Positions 18,675 through 26,819 of a stretch of 38,959 bases of DNA are shown here, one piece after another. The position numbers and the translations under genes were made by a program. The stretch spans positions 1 to 38,959 of the forward strand of contig NZ_VENP01000031.1 in assembly GCF_006351005.1 (NCBI RefSeq). The letters are read 5' to 3'. The stretch comes from Miniimonas arenae (GTDB taxonomy: Bacteria > Actinomycetota > Actinomycetes > Actinomycetales > Beutenbergiaceae). How positions within the stretch are numbered: position 1 is the first letter of the stretch; each line of letters opens with the position of its first letter. The notes under the pieces were generated by a model that ran no database searches, was not told where the DNA came from, and worked only from the letters and a program-made list of their open reading frames with translations.

Positions 18675-19685
18675 GTGCTCATCGCACAGCGCCCCACCCT
18701 GACCGAAGAGGTCGTCAGCGAGTTCCGCTCGCGCTTCGTCATCGAGCCCCTCGAGCCCGGCTTCGGCTACACGCTCGGCAACTCGCTGCGGCGCACGCTG
18801 CTGTCCTCGATCCCCGGTGCCGCCGTGACCAGCATCCGCTTCGACAGCGTGCTGCACGAGTTCTCCACCGTCGAGGGTGTCAAGGAGGACGTCACCGAGA
18901 TCATCCTCAACATCAAGAACATCGTCGTCTCCTCGGAGAACGACGAGCCCGTCGTGATGTACCTGCGCAAGCAGGGCCCGGGGACGGTCACCGCCGGTGA
19001 CATCACCCCGCCGGCCGGGGTGGAGATCCACAACCCCGACCTGCACCTCGCCACGGTCAACGGCAAGGGCAAGCTCGAGATCGAGCTCACGGTCGAGCGT
19101 GGCCGCGGCTACGTCTCCGCGGCGCAGAACAAGGCGTTCGACGCCGAGATCGGCCGCATCCCGATCGACTCGATCTACTCGCCGGTGCTCAAGGTGACGT
19201 ACAAGGTCGAGGCGACCCGCGTCGAGCAGCGCACCGACTTCGACCGCCTCATCGTCGACGTCGAGACCAAGCACGCGATCAGCCCGCGCGACGCCGTGGC
19301 GTCCGCCGGCAAGACGCTCGTGGAGCTCTTCGGCCTCGCCCGTGAGCTGAACTCCTCCGCCGAGGGCATCGAGATCGGCCCGTCGCCGACCGACGTCGAG
19401 CTGGCGCAGGACCTCGCGCTGCCGATCGAGGACCTCGACCTCACGATCCGGTCCTACAACTGCCTCAAGCGAGAGGGCATCCACACGGTGGGCGAGCTCG
19501 TCGCGCGCAGCGAGGCGGACCTCCTGGACATCCGCAACTTCGGCCAGAAGTCGATCGTGGAGGTCAAGGAGCGGCTCGCGAGCCTCGGCCTGGCGCTCAA
19601 GGACTCCCCGATCGACTTCGACCCGTCCCTGGTCGTCGACGCCTACGACGGCGACATCGACTTCAGCGACGACACCTACAACTGA
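18675..19685 (+). CDS. rpoA: DNA-directed RNA polymerase subunit alpha
   Basis: Alpha dimerises to seed RNA polymerase assembly, and its C-terminal domain contacts activators and UP elements. The 336-residue product starts [40 protein letters not shown] (in parts); this [10 protein letters not shown] block is the dimer signature. The C-terminal domain covers about residues 250-320 with [16 protein letters not shown] and [11 protein letters not shown]. The tail is acidic ([15 protein letters not shown]). GAAGGAAGGAA lies about 10 nt before GTG 18675. rpsD is missing upstream. Confidence 0.98.
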   Translation: MLIAQRPTLTEEVVSEFRSRFVIEPLEPGFGYTLGNSLRRTLLSSIPGAAVTSIRFDSVLHEFSTVEGVKEDVTEIILNIKNIVVSSENDEPVVMYLRKQGPGTVTAGDITPPAGVEIHNPDLHLATVNGKGKLEIELTVERGRGYVSAAQNKAFDAEIGRIPIDSIYSPVLKVTYKVEATRVEQRTDFDRLIVDVETKHAISPRDAVASAGKTLVELFGLARELNSSAEGIEIGPSPTDVELAQDLALPIEDLDLTIRSYNCLKREGIHTVGELVARSEADLLDIRNFGQKSIVEVKERLASLGLALKDSPIDFDPSLVVDAYDGDIDFSDDTYN

Positions 19686-19735
19686 CCCACCCTGCAACCG
19701 GTACGGCGCTCGCCCGCTGAACCAAAGGAGACACC

Positions 19736-20329
19736 ATGCCTACGCCCACCAAGGGCCCCCGCCTCGGTGGCGGACCGGCGCACGAGCGTCTGCTGCTCGG
19801 CAACCTGGCCACGTCGCTGTTCGAGCACCGTCGCATCACCACGACGGAGGCCAAGGCCAAGCGCCTGCGTCCGCTCGCCGAGCGTCTCGTGACGTTCGCC
19901 AAGCGCGGTGACCTCGCCGCTCGCCGTCGCGTCCTCACGGTCGTGAAGGACAAGGGCGTCGTGCACGAGCTCTTCACCGAGATCGCGCCGCTCGTCGCCG
20001 ACCGCCCGGGCGGCTACACGCGGATCACGAAGATCGGTCCGCGCAAGGGCGACAACGCGCCCATGGCCGTGATCGAGCTCGTGCTCGAGCCGCTCAGCCC
20101 GAAGCAGGCCACGGTCGCCGAGGCGACGGCCGCCACCAAGCGCGCCGCCAAGAAGGACGCGCCCAAGAAGGCTGCTGCTCCGGTCGAGGCCGCTCCGGCC
20201 GAGGCCGAGGACGCTCCCGTCGAGGAGGCTCCCGTGGAGACCGCCGAGGTCGAGGCCGCGCCGGCCGAGGCCCAGGACGTTCCCGCCGAGGACGTTCCCG
20301 CCGAGAAGGACGCCGACGACACCAAGTGA
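19736..20329 (+). CDS. rplQ: 50S ribosomal protein L17 with acidic C-tail
   Basis: L17 lies near the tunnel exit. The core (residues 1-125) has [25 protein letters not shown] in its opening and the [20 protein letters not shown] block. The last 65-70 residues, after a lysine-alanine stretch, are Ala/Glu/Pro-rich (repeats such as [11 protein letters not shown]), giving 197 residues against about 120-130 for the bare family. Similar tails are common in actinobacterial L17 and are probably disordered. CAAAGGAGA precedes ATG 19736. It ends the ribosomal super-cluster; a 17-bp terminator starts 33 nt after its stop. Confidence 0.96.
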   Translation: MPTPTKGPRLGGGPAHERLLLGNLATSLFEHRRITTTEAKAKRLRPLAERLVTFAKRGDLAARRRVLTVVKDKGVVHELFTEIAPLVADRPGGYTRITKIGPRKGDNAPMAVIELVLEPLSPKQATVAEATAATKRAAKKDAPKKAAAPVEAAPAEAEDAPVEEAPVETAEVEAAPAEAQDVPAEDVPAEKDADDTK

Positions 20330-20338
20330 CCCGTGCGG

Positions 20339-20344
20339 CACACT
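20339..20344 (+). promoter_or_regulatory. -10 box for a probable leaderless transcript
   Basis: CACACT lies exactly 6 nt before ATG 20351, the spacing expected when transcription starts at the start codon. No ribosome site and no good -35 box are visible. Confidence 0.4.
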
Positions 20345-20350
20345 GGCCGC

Positions 20351-21187
20351 ATGACGGCCGCCGACGAGGCCCGGACCCTTCGGGGTCCGGGCCTCGTCGC
20401 GTCCCGGGTCACCCGGGTCGGCTCGCCCCGGGTGGTTCTCGTGCACGGCGTGCGCACCTCCGCGTCGATGTGGCGCCACCAGGTCGCGGCGCTCACGACG
20501 GCGGGCTACCGTCCCGTCGCCGTCGACCTTCCCGGTCACGGCACCCGGGCGGGGGACCCGTTCACGCTCGCGGCGGCCGACGAGGTCCTCACCGGCGCCT
20601 CGGCTGAGGCGAGCGTGGCGCGGGAGGGTGGGCTCGCCGTCGTGGGCCTGTCGCTGGGCGGCTACGTGGCGCTGCACTGGGCGGCGCGCACGACGCACCC
20701 GCCCGCGGCGCTCGTGCTGTCCTCGTGCACCGCACTGACCGGCGGGCTCGCGCACGGGGGTTTCGTCGCACTCTCGCGCGGGATCACCGCGCTGCCGCGC
20801 GACGGTGCGCGCCGCGTCAGCGAGGTCGCCGCCCGGCTCGCCGTCGGCGTGGCCGGTGCGCGCGACATCGCCGCGGGCGGCGTGGCCGTGCCCGCCCAGG
20901 TCCCGACGCTGCTCGCGGTGCGCGAGCTTGACCCGCTCGCCGACCTCGCGGTGGTGCTCGACCGCGGCATCGCGGTGACGTTCGTGCAGGGGGAGTGGGA
21001 CCACTTCCGGATCGACGAGCGCGCCTTCCGCCGGGTGGCCGCGAGGCGCGCGCGGTGGGTGGTCGTGCGGCGCGCGCACCACCTCGTGAGCCTGCACCGG
21101 CCGCGTGCGTACACGCGGGCGCTGCTGGACGCGCTCGGGAGGGTCGACGGCGACCGCGCCGGGGATGAGCCGGGGCCGGTGCCCTAG
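20351..21187 (+). CDS. Alpha/beta hydrolase
   Basis: A cytosolic serine hydrolase of the alpha/beta fold; the substrate cannot be told. From ATG 20351 it has 278 residues. The oxyanion segment VHGVRTSASMW starts near 31, the nucleophile elbow GLSLGG puts Ser101 at the centre, an acid is plausible in the QGEWDHF region, and the histidine is in RAHHLVS near the end. Starts are uncertain: GTG 20333 lies earlier, and in-frame GTG 20432 (MVLVHG) lies after the rplQ terminator hairpin, which otherwise occupies codons 4-17. No ribosome site; the CACACT box suggests a leaderless start at 20351. Confidence 0.8.
   Translation: MTAADEARTLRGPGLVASRVTRVGSPRVVLVHGVRTSASMWRHQVAALTTAGYRPVAVDLPGHGTRAGDPFTLAAADEVLTGASAEASVAREGGLAVVGLSLGGYVALHWAARTTHPPAALVLSSCTALTGGLAHGGFVALSRGITALPRDGARRVSEVAARLAVGVAGARDIAAGGVAVPAQVPTLLAVRELDPLADLAVVLDRGIAVTFVQGEWDHFRIDERAFRRVAARRARWVVVRRAHHLVSLHRPRAYTRALLDALGRVDGDRAGDEPGPVP
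20362..20399 (+). terminator. Terminator of the alpha operon, 17-bp stem with UUCG loop
   Basis: CGACGAGGCCCGGACCC (20362-20378) pairs perfectly with 20383-20399 around TTCG. The closing pair is C-G, giving the very stable cUUCGg tetraloop. It lies 33 nt after the rplQ stop and inside the 5' end of the next reading frame. No U-tract. Confidence 0.8.
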
Positions 21188-21190
21188 GGT
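21185..21190 (+). promoter_or_regulatory. -10 box for a probable leaderless transcript
   Basis: TAGGGT fits TANNNT and ends 6 nt before ATG 21197. It overlaps the stop codon of the hydrolase gene. No ribosome site precedes the ATG. Confidence 0.45.
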
Positions 21191-21196
21191 CCGAGC

Positions 21197-21832
21197 ATGG
21201 CGTCGGAGGCGGGCTGGGACAGCGAACGGGACGCGTACGCGGCGGCGGCGGGGTGGGCGGTCGACCTCGTGGCCCAGGTCGGTGACCGGTGGGGGGAGCC
21301 CGGACTGGGCGTGTGGGACGTCCGTGCGCTCGTCGGCCACCTCTCGCGCTCGTTCCGCACCGTGGCGGAGTACCTCGCTCGGCCCGCCGCGTCGGTCGCG
21401 GTGCCGGACGCGGCGTCGTACTACCGCGCGACGGCGGAGCTCGCCCGGCAGGCCGGCGTCGCCGAGCGCGGGGTCGAGGCCGGCCGGGCGCTCGGGACCG
21501 ACCCCGCCGTCGCGTTCGCGGCGCTGGCCGACGAGGCCCGGACGATCGTCGACCGCTGCACCGGCTCGGAGCTGCCGACGACGATCGCGGGCGGCATTCG
21601 CCTGGTGGACTACCTGCCCACGCGCACGCTGGAGCTGACCGTGCACGGGTGCGACCTCGCCGTCGCGCTGGGGCTCGCTCCGGCGCCGCCCGCCGTGGCG
21701 GCGCGCAGGACGCTCGGGCTGCTGACCGAGCTCGCCGTGCGGGCGGGGGAGGACGGGGGCGACGTGGCGGGCCGGGTCCTGCTCGCCCTGACCGGGCGGC
21801 GGGCGTGGGAGGCGGGCAGCAGTCTGCTCTAG
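21197..21832 (+). CDS. MDMPI-family (mycothiol-dependent) protein
   Basis: Resembles the maleylpyruvate isomerase / DinB-like mycothiol-dependent family. The 211-residue protein has the metal-ligand pattern of that fold: His48 in LVGHLSRS, then Glu146 and His150 in TLELTVHGCDLA, matching the three ligands known for the C. glutamicum isomerase. The N-terminal four-helix half and the VWDVRALVGHL lead-in are typical. These genes are numerous in actinobacteria and most have no known substrate, so no reaction is claimed. It starts 9 nt after the hydrolase, with a leaderless-type box. A 22-bp repeat array follows its stop. Confidence 0.75.
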   Translation: MASEAGWDSERDAYAAAAGWAVDLVAQVGDRWGEPGLGVWDVRALVGHLSRSFRTVAEYLARPAASVAVPDAASYYRATAELARQAGVAERGVEAGRALGTDPAVAFAALADEARTIVDRCTGSELPTTIAGGIRLVDYLPTRTLELTVHGCDLAVALGLAPAPPAVAARRTLGLLTELAVRAGEDGGDVAGRVLLALTGRRAWEAGSSLL

Positions 21833-21839
21833 CGAAGAA

Positions 21840-21914
21840 CCTCTCGCGAAAGGACGGAAATCCTCTCGCGAAAGGACGGAAATCCTCTCGCGAAAGGACG
21901 GAATCCCTCTCGCG
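21840..21914. repeat. 22-bp tandem repeat array, 3.4 copies
   Basis: Copies at 21840-21861, 21862-21883, 21884-21905 and a partial copy 21906-21914. Each has the 19-nt core CCTCTCGCGAAAGGACGGA followed by a 3-nt end (AAT, AAT, ATC). The core contains the palindrome TCGCGA inside an imperfect CCTC...AAGG dyad. The array fills the gap between two convergent genes. The same core recurs at 38876-38959. Confidence 0.9.
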
Positions 21915-21918
21915 GGGG

Positions 21919-22668
21919 TCAGCGCTGCAGGGACCAGGCCCGCACGCCGCCCACGATGCCCGCCGAGTTCGGCACCACCACGATGTCGTCGCCGAGCCGG
22001 GCGAGCGTGGTCGCGGTGATCCGACGTCCGTTGCCGCCGCCGATGTACAGCCGGTCCCACAGCACCACCGGTTCGAGCGCCTCGACCACCGTGCGCACGC
22101 GCCGCGACCAGTGCGCGTCGCCGAGCCGGAGTCGCTCGTGCTCGCCGATGTAGCCGTCGTACGTCAGCCCCCACCGGACCGGGGCGTGGCTGAGCTCAAG
22201 GTGGGGCGCGAGGCGCCCGCCGTCGAACAGCGCGCTGCCGAGGCCGGTGCCGAGCGTGATGACGAGCTCGAGCCCCGCGCCCGCGATCACACCGGCGCCA
22301 TGCACCTCGGCGTCGTTGAGCACGAGGGTGGGCCGCTCGAGCGTGTCCGCGAGGTGCGCCTGGATGTCGAAGCCCGACCACGCCTCGACCAGCTCGGGCA
22401 GCACGCGCGTGCGCGGGCCGGACCGGGTCACGTAGTGCGGCGTCCTCACCACCACGCCGTGCCGGATCATCCCGGGCATGCCCACCGTCACGCGGTCGGC
22501 GTGCGGGAGCTGCGCGGCGAGGTCGACGATGACGCCGATGAGGCGGTCCGGCGGGAGCGGGTAGGGCGTCGGCGTGCGCACGGCGGGCGCGCGCAGCGTG
22601 CCGGCCGAGTCCAGCACGGAGGCCTTGATCCCGCCGCCGCCGCAGTCGATCGCGAGCGTGGCGTCCAT
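21919..22668 (-). CDS. ROK-family kinase, polyphosphate-glucokinase-like
   Basis: A 249-residue actin-fold sugar kinase. The phosphate-1 loop is AIDCGGGGIKASVLD (6-20), LNDAEVHG holds the probable catalytic Asp, GTGLGSALFDGG is the phosphate-2 loop, and IGGGNGRRI with PNSAGIVGG closes the fold as in polyphosphate glucokinases. It lacks the cysteine-rich zinc motif of ROK repressors and has no DNA-binding domain. The usual EFGH segment reads ELSHAPVRWG. Donor (ATP or polyphosphate) and substrate are not known. Divergent from truA, with overlapping -10 boxes. Confidence 0.75.
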   Translation of the reverse strand: MDATLAIDCGGGGIKASVLDSAGTLRAPAVRTPTPYPLPPDRLIGVIVDLAAQLPHADRVTVGMPGMIRHGVVVRTPHYVTRSGPRTRVLPELVEAWSGFDIQAHLADTLERPTLVLNDAEVHGAGVIAGAGLELVITLGTGLGSALFDGGRLAPHLELSHAPVRWGLTYDGYIGEHERLRLGDAHWSRRVRTVVEALEPVVLWDRLYIGGGNGRRITATTLARLGDDIVVVPNSAGIVGGVRAWSLQR

Positions 22669-22676
22669 GACCCATG

Positions 22677-22682
22677 AGGGTA
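22677..22682 (-). promoter_or_regulatory. -10 box of the ROK kinase gene
   Basis: On the reverse strand TACCCT lies 8 nt before the ATG at 22668. It shares two base pairs with the forward-strand TACGGT box of truA. Confidence 0.45.
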
Positions 22683-22686
22683 CGGT
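22681..22686 (+). promoter_or_regulatory. -10 box of truA
   Basis: TACGGT lies exactly 6 nt before GTG 22693; no ribosome site is seen, so a leaderless truA mRNA is likely. Overlaps the opposing -10 box at 22681-22682. Confidence 0.45.
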
Positions 22687-22692
22687 GCCCGG

Positions 22693-23610
22693 GTGAGCCA
22701 GGAGGGGAGTACGCCGGGGGGCGCGCCGGGCGCAGAGCCCGGGACGTCGTCGGAGCCGCAGCCCGGCGTGCGCCTGCGGCTCGCGGTGGCCTACGACGGC
22801 ACCGCCTTCTCCGGCTGGGCCACCCAGCCCGGCCTGCGCACCGTGCAGGGCTGCCTCGAGGACGCCCTCGCGACGGTGCTGCGGACGCCGGCCCGCCTCA
22901 CGGTCGCGGGCCGCACCGACGCCGGCGTGCACGCGCGCGGCCAGGTGGCGCACCTCGACGTCGACCCCGCGGCGCTCGTCGCCGTCCGCGGCCGCAGCAG
23001 CCGCACCGCCCCCGACGCCCTGCGCGCGCGCCTGGGCGGCGTGCTGCCCACGGACCTCGTCGTCGGCGCGGTGACGACCGCCCCGGCCGGCTTCGACGCC
23101 CGGTTCTCGGCGATCTGGCGGCGGTACGCCTACCGGATCGACGACGGCGTCGCCCCGGACCCCCTGCGGCGCACCTGGGTCCTGCGGCACCGTCGCCCGC
23201 TCGACGTCGACGCGATGGCACGGGCCGGCGCCGCGCTGCTCGGCGAGCACGACTTCCTCGGCTACTGCAAACCCCGCGCGGGCGCCACGACGATCCGGAC
23301 GCTGCAGGAGCTGAGGGTCGTGCGCGAGGGCGGGCTCGCCGTCGTGCACGTGCGCGCGGACGCGTTCTGCCACTCGATGGTGCGCTCGCTCGTGGGCGCG
23401 CTGCTCGCCGTCGGGGAGGGGCGCCGCGAGGTGGACTGGCCACTGGCCGTGCTGCGCGCCGTCCGGCGCGACCCGGGGGTCGCCGTCGCCCCCGCGCACG
23501 GCCTCGTGCTGGAGGAGGTGGGCTACCCGCCCGACGGCGAGCTCGCCGCGCGCGCCCGCCTCGCCCGGGCGGTGCGCACGCTGGGCGAGGGTCAGTCCGC
23601 CTCGTCGTAG
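22693..23610 (+). CDS. truA: tRNA pseudouridine(38-40) synthase TruA
   Basis: Makes pseudouridine at positions 38-40 of the tRNA anticodon arm. The 305-residue protein has a 24-residue low-complexity N-tail, then [19 protein letters not shown], the catalytic Asp76 in [17 protein letters not shown], and the conserved [12 protein letters not shown] and [12 protein letters not shown] blocks. TruA often follows rplQ in actinobacteria; here three genes intervene. GTG 22693 has a leaderless-type box. The 3' end overlaps the convergent DUF5709-like gene by 19 bp. Confidence 0.95.
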   Translation: MSQEGSTPGGAPGAEPGTSSEPQPGVRLRLAVAYDGTAFSGWATQPGLRTVQGCLEDALATVLRTPARLTVAGRTDAGVHARGQVAHLDVDPAALVAVRGRSSRTAPDALRARLGGVLPTDLVVGAVTTAPAGFDARFSAIWRRYAYRIDDGVAPDPLRRTWVLRHRRPLDVDAMARAGAALLGEHDFLGYCKPRAGATTIRTLQELRVVREGGLAVVHVRADAFCHSMVRSLVGALLAVGEGRREVDWPLAVLRAVRRDPGVAVAPAHGLVLEEVGYPPDGELAARARLARAVRTLGEGQSASS

Positions 23611-24032
23611 ACCGGGTCCTCGCCGTCGGCCTCCGCGGTCTCGATGCGCTCGAGGTCGTCCAGGCTCACGGTGTGCACCGCGGCCTCCTCGGCGCTCGCG
23701 GCGCCGCCGGCCAGACCCGCGTCGCGGGCGTAGGAGTCCTGGCCCCACGTGCCCTCCGCGACCGCTTCGAGCCGGCCCGCGCGATCGTTCTCGCGTCCGC
23801 GCGGCGCGTGGTCCCAGGTGTCGGGGACCTCCTGCGCGAGGCGGGAGTCCAGGGGTTCGCCGAGCGACTCCTCCAGCGGCGTCTCGCCCCAGTGGCTGCG
23901 GGTGTCGCGCTCCTGGGGGGAGTAGCCCTCGTCGAGGACGTCCTCCACGGCGACCTGCTCCAGCGTGTCGGCGGCGTCCAGCTGGTCGCCGTCGAGCTCG
24001 GCTGCCTGCTCGGGATCGGTGCGTTCGGTCAT
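23592..24032 (-). CDS. DUF5709-like acidic protein
   Basis: A 146-residue, strongly acidic protein with no membrane or signal segment. The motif [12 protein letters not shown] (about 31-42), followed by [23 protein letters not shown] in parts, resembles the actinobacterial DUF5709 family, of unknown function. The ending [22 protein letters not shown] is also acidic. On the reverse strand CACAGT (24039-24044) lies 6 nt before the ATG, again suggesting a leaderless mRNA. Convergent overlap of 19 bp with truA. Confidence 0.7.
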   Translation of the reverse strand: MTERTDPEQAAELDGDQLDAADTLEQVAVEDVLDEGYSPQERDTRSHWGETPLEESLGEPLDSRLAQEVPDTWDHAPRGRENDRAGRLEAVAEGTWGQDSYARDAGLAGGAASAEEAAVHTVSLDDLERIETAEADGEDPVYDEAD

Positions 24033-24038
24033 GTCCCT

Positions 24039-24044
24039 ACTGTG
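24039..24044 (-). promoter_or_regulatory. -10 box of the DUF5709-like gene
   Basis: Reverse-strand CACAGT is 6 nt upstream of the ATG at 24032. It closely resembles the CACACT box at 20339. No -35 box recognised. Confidence 0.35.
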
Positions 24045-24093
24045 TCACTGGACACACGGGGCGGCCAGCCGCCCCGGCGGCCCTCCCGAGGTT

Positions 24094-24122
24094 TTGACCG
24101 CGCGGCCGGCCGGGGGTAGTCT
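24094..24122 (+). promoter_or_regulatory. Promoter of the rplM-rpsI operon
   Basis: TTGACC (24094-24099) and TAGTCT (24117-24122) with a 17-bp spacer. The -35 box and the spacing are the same as at the rpsL promoter (161-189). Predicted start near 24128, giving a leader of about 180 nt. Confidence 0.8.
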
Positions 24123-24127
24123 GGAGC

Positions 24128-24310
24128 GTCGTTGTGCACAGCCCTGCCCGTCGGGCGGGGGGAGTTCAGTAGAGCCAGGGCCGAGCCCAGGTTCCCGGGC
24201 GCCGGTGCACACGCCGCAACCCATCGGTTCCGCCGGTGCGATGCCACGCGAGGCCGACGCCCGCGTACATCGGACCTCGGGCCTCCTGCATCGAAACGAA
24301 GGCTACGACT
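24128..24310 (+). promoter_or_regulatory. rplM leader with hairpins
   Basis: The 180-nt leader has a 7-bp hairpin CCCTGCC/GGCGGGG (24142-24160), CATCG/CGATG (24222-24243) and GAGGCCGA pairing with TCGGGCCTC across one bulge (24250-24285), ending 12 nt before GAAGG (24298-24302). GCCGGTGC occurs twice (24201-24208, 24232-24239). An L13 autoregulatory leader exists in Firmicutes; no sequence likeness to it is claimed. Confidence 0.4.
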
Positions 24311-24754
24311 GTGCGTACGTTCACCCCGAAGCCGTCCGACGTCGACCGCACCTGGTACGTCGTGGACGCGACCGACGTCGTCCTCGGGCGCCTCGCGACC
24401 CACGTGGCGTCCCTGCTGCGCGGCAAGCACAAGGCGACGTTCGCCAACCACGTCGACACCGGTGACTTCGTCATCGTGATCAACGCCGACAAGGTGGCTC
24501 TCACCGGCTCCAAGGCCGAGAAGAAGTTCGCCTACCGCCACTCGGGCTACCCGGGCGGCCTCCGTGCGACGAGCTACGCCGAGCTCCTCGCCACCCGTCC
24601 CGAGCGCGCCGTCGAGAAGGCCGTGGCAGGGATGGTCCCGAAGAACTCGCTGGGGCGCGCGCAGCTGCGCAAGCTCAAGGTGTACGCCGGTGCCGAGCAC
24701 CCGCACGCCGCTCAGCAGCCCCAGGCCTTCGAGCTGACGCAGGTCGCGCAGTAG
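24311..24754 (+). CDS. rplM: 50S ribosomal protein L13
   Basis: L13 is an early large-subunit assembly protein. The 147-residue product [22 protein letters not shown] is full length, with [21 protein letters not shown] and [20 protein letters not shown] blocks. GTG 24311 has GAAGG (24298-24302) 8 nt upstream. It has a strong promoter of its own and leads rplM-rpsI-glmM. Further in-frame upstream sequence belongs to the leader. Confidence 0.97.
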   Translation: MRTFTPKPSDVDRTWYVVDATDVVLGRLATHVASLLRGKHKATFANHVDTGDFVIVINADKVALTGSKAEKKFAYRHSGYPGGLRATSYAELLATRPERAVEKAVAGMVPKNSLGRAQLRKLKVYAGAEHPHAAQQPQAFELTQVAQ

Positions 24755-24804
24755 TCGCCCCGCGACTTCGCCGCAGCGCCAGAGAAACACATCCAAGGAG
24801 AATC

Positions 24805-25290
24805 GTGGCTCAGCCTCTGACCGACGAGCTGGACGAGAACGCGCCCAGCAGCTACACCACCGAGACCCCGCTCGCGACCTCGAACCGCGGGCAGAGCATC
24901 ACCGCCCCGGGTCAGGCCGTGGGTCGCCGCAAGGAGGCCGTCGCCCGCGTGCGTCTCGTCCCCGGCACCGGCCAGGTGACCGTGAACGGGCGCACGCTCG
25001 AGGACTACTTCCCGAACAAGCTCCACCAGCAGCTCGTGAACAGCCCGTTCGTGCTGCTCGAGCTCGAGGGCCGGTTCGACGTGATCGCGCGCATCGACGG
25101 TGGTGGCGTGTCCGGTCAGGCCGGCGCCATGCGCCTGGGCATCGCCCGCGCGCTCAACGGCATCGACGTCGAGGCGAACCGCCCGGCGCTCAAGAAGGCC
25201 GGCTTCCTCACCCGTGACGCCCGCGTCACCGAGCGCAAGAAGGCCGGTCTCAAGAAGGCCCGCAAGGCCCCCCAGTACAGCAAGCGCTGA
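24805..25290 (+). CDS. rpsI: 30S ribosomal protein S9
   Basis: S9 touches the P-site tRNA with its C-terminal tail. The 161-residue product has a 35-residue acidic/Thr-rich N-extension, then [36 protein letters not shown] and the basic end [12 protein letters not shown] with the terminal arginine required by the family. CAAGGAGAA lies directly before GTG 24805. Second gene of the rplM operon; glmM starts 9 nt after it. Confidence 0.97.
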   Translation: MAQPLTDELDENAPSSYTTETPLATSNRGQSITAPGQAVGRRKEAVARVRLVPGTGQVTVNGRTLEDYFPNKLHQQLVNSPFVLLELEGRFDVIARIDGGGVSGQAGAMRLGIARALNGIDVEANRPALKKAGFLTRDARVTERKKAGLKKARKAPQYSKR

Positions 25291-25298
25291 TCTCGCAC

Positions 25299-26666
25299 GT
25301 GGCGAGGATCTTCGGGACCGACGGCGTCCGAGGGCTCGCGAACCGCGACGTCACGCCCGAGCTCGCGCTCGGGCTTGGCGTCGCGGCGGCGCGTGTGCTG
25401 GCTGCGCACCGAGGCGACCTCGAGGGGTCCGGGTCCTCGCCGTCCCACCGTGCGCGCGCCGTGGTCGGCCGCGACGGTCGCGCGTCGGGGGAGTTCCTGT
25501 CCGCCGCGCTCGCGGCCGGGCTCGCCTCGGCCGGCGTCGACGTGGTCGACCTGGGCGTGCTGCCCACCCCCGCGATCGCGTACCTGACCGCCGTGCGTGA
25601 CGCCGACCTCGGCGTCGTCGTCTCGGCGTCGCACAACCCGATGGCCGACAACGGGATCAAGTTCCTGTCCCGCGGCGGCCACAAGCTGCCCGACGACCTC
25701 GAGGACGAGATCGCCGGCCTGCTCGGCGCCGACTGGGAGCGCCCGGTCGGCCCGGCCGTGGGGCGGCTCAGCCGCGACTCGGGCCGGTCCGGTGAGGAGT
25801 ACGTCGAGCACCTGCTCGACACCGTCGACACCCCCCTGGACGGCCTGCGGATCGCCCTGGACTGCGCGAACGGCGCGGCCAGCGAGGTGGGGCCGCGCGC
25901 GCTGCGTGACGCGGGCGCCGACGTCGTCGTCGTGAACGCCTCGCCCGACGGACGCAACATCAACGAGAAGTGCGGCTCCACGCACCCCGAGCAGCTCCAG
26001 GCGACCGTGGTCGCCTCCGGCGCCGACCTCGGATTCGCGTTCGACGGCGACGCCGACCGCTGCCTCGCGGTGGACGCGTCCGGCAACCTCGTCGACGGCG
26101 ACCAGATCATGGGTCTCATGGCGCGGACGCTGCACCGCAGCGACCGGCTCGCCCGCAACACCCTCGTCGTGACCGTGATGAGCAACCTCGGGCTGCTGCA
26201 GGCGATGCGGGCCGAGGGCATCGCCGTCGAGCAGACGGCCGTCGGGGACCGCTACGTCCTCGAGCGGATGCGCGCCGGCGGCTACTCCCTCGGCGGCGAG
26301 CAATCCGGGCACATCATCCTGTCCGACCACGCGACCACCGGGGACGGGACGCTCACGGCGCTCCAGGTCGCCGCGCTCGTGGCGCGCGAGGGACCGCTCG
26401 CCGAGCTGGCCTCGTTCGTGCGCCGCCTGCCGCAGGTCCTCATCAACGTCTCCGGCGTGGACCGCACGCGCGCGCAGTCCGACCCCACGCTGTCCGCGGC
26501 CGTCGCCGCCGCGGCAGCCGACCTGGGCGACGCGGGGCGGGTGCTGCTGCGGCCCTCGGGCACCGAGCCGCTCGTGCGGGTCATGGTCGAGGCCGACACG
26601 GCCGCCCGCGCCACCGACACCGCGGAGCGCCTCGCGACCGTCGTCAAGGAGCAGCTCTCGCTCTGA
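25299..26666 (+). CDS. glmM: Phosphoglucosamine mutase
   Basis: Converts glucosamine-6-phosphate to glucosamine-1-phosphate for UDP-GlcNAc and peptidoglycan. The 455-residue product [15 protein letters not shown] has the phosphoserine Ser111 in [12 protein letters not shown], the metal-binding DGDADR loop and the C-terminal phosphate loop [17 protein letters not shown] 25299 follows rpsI by 9 nt with no obvious ribosome site, so coupling is likely. Its pathway partner glmS lies 2 kb downstream. Confidence 0.97.
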   Translation: MARIFGTDGVRGLANRDVTPELALGLGVAAARVLAAHRGDLEGSGSSPSHRARAVVGRDGRASGEFLSAALAAGLASAGVDVVDLGVLPTPAIAYLTAVRDADLGVVVSASHNPMADNGIKFLSRGGHKLPDDLEDEIAGLLGADWERPVGPAVGRLSRDSGRSGEEYVEHLLDTVDTPLDGLRIALDCANGAASEVGPRALRDAGADVVVVNASPDGRNINEKCGSTHPEQLQATVVASGADLGFAFDGDADRCLAVDASGNLVDGDQIMGLMARTLHRSDRLARNTLVVTVMSNLGLLQAMRAEGIAVEQTAVGDRYVLERMRAGGYSLGGEQSGHIILSDHATTGDGTLTALQVAALVAREGPLAELASFVRRLPQVLINVSGVDRTRAQSDPTLSAAVAAAAADLGDAGRVLLRPSGTEPLVRVMVEADTAARATDTAERLATVVKEQLSL

Positions 26667-26702
26667 CGACCTCTGCTGAGCACGTCAGGGTGACTCCCCA
26701 GG

Positions 26703-26756
26703 GCGTCTCCGGGACGCGGGTCGGGGTCGGGGCGGCGCGGATCCCCCCGTGGGGGG
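26703..26756 (+). terminator. Hairpins after glmM
   Basis: GCGTC/GACGC (26703-26717) and CCCCCC-GT-GGGGGG (26743-26756, effectively five pairs with a CGTG loop) lie in the 153-nt gap between glmM and the DedA gene. They are the only terminator candidates for the rplM operon. Confidence 0.4.
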
Positions 26757-26819
26757 AACCGGGGCCTGGCCGGCCCGTGTGAGAGTGGGGAGACGTCCCC
26801 GACCCGGAAGGTCCCACCC

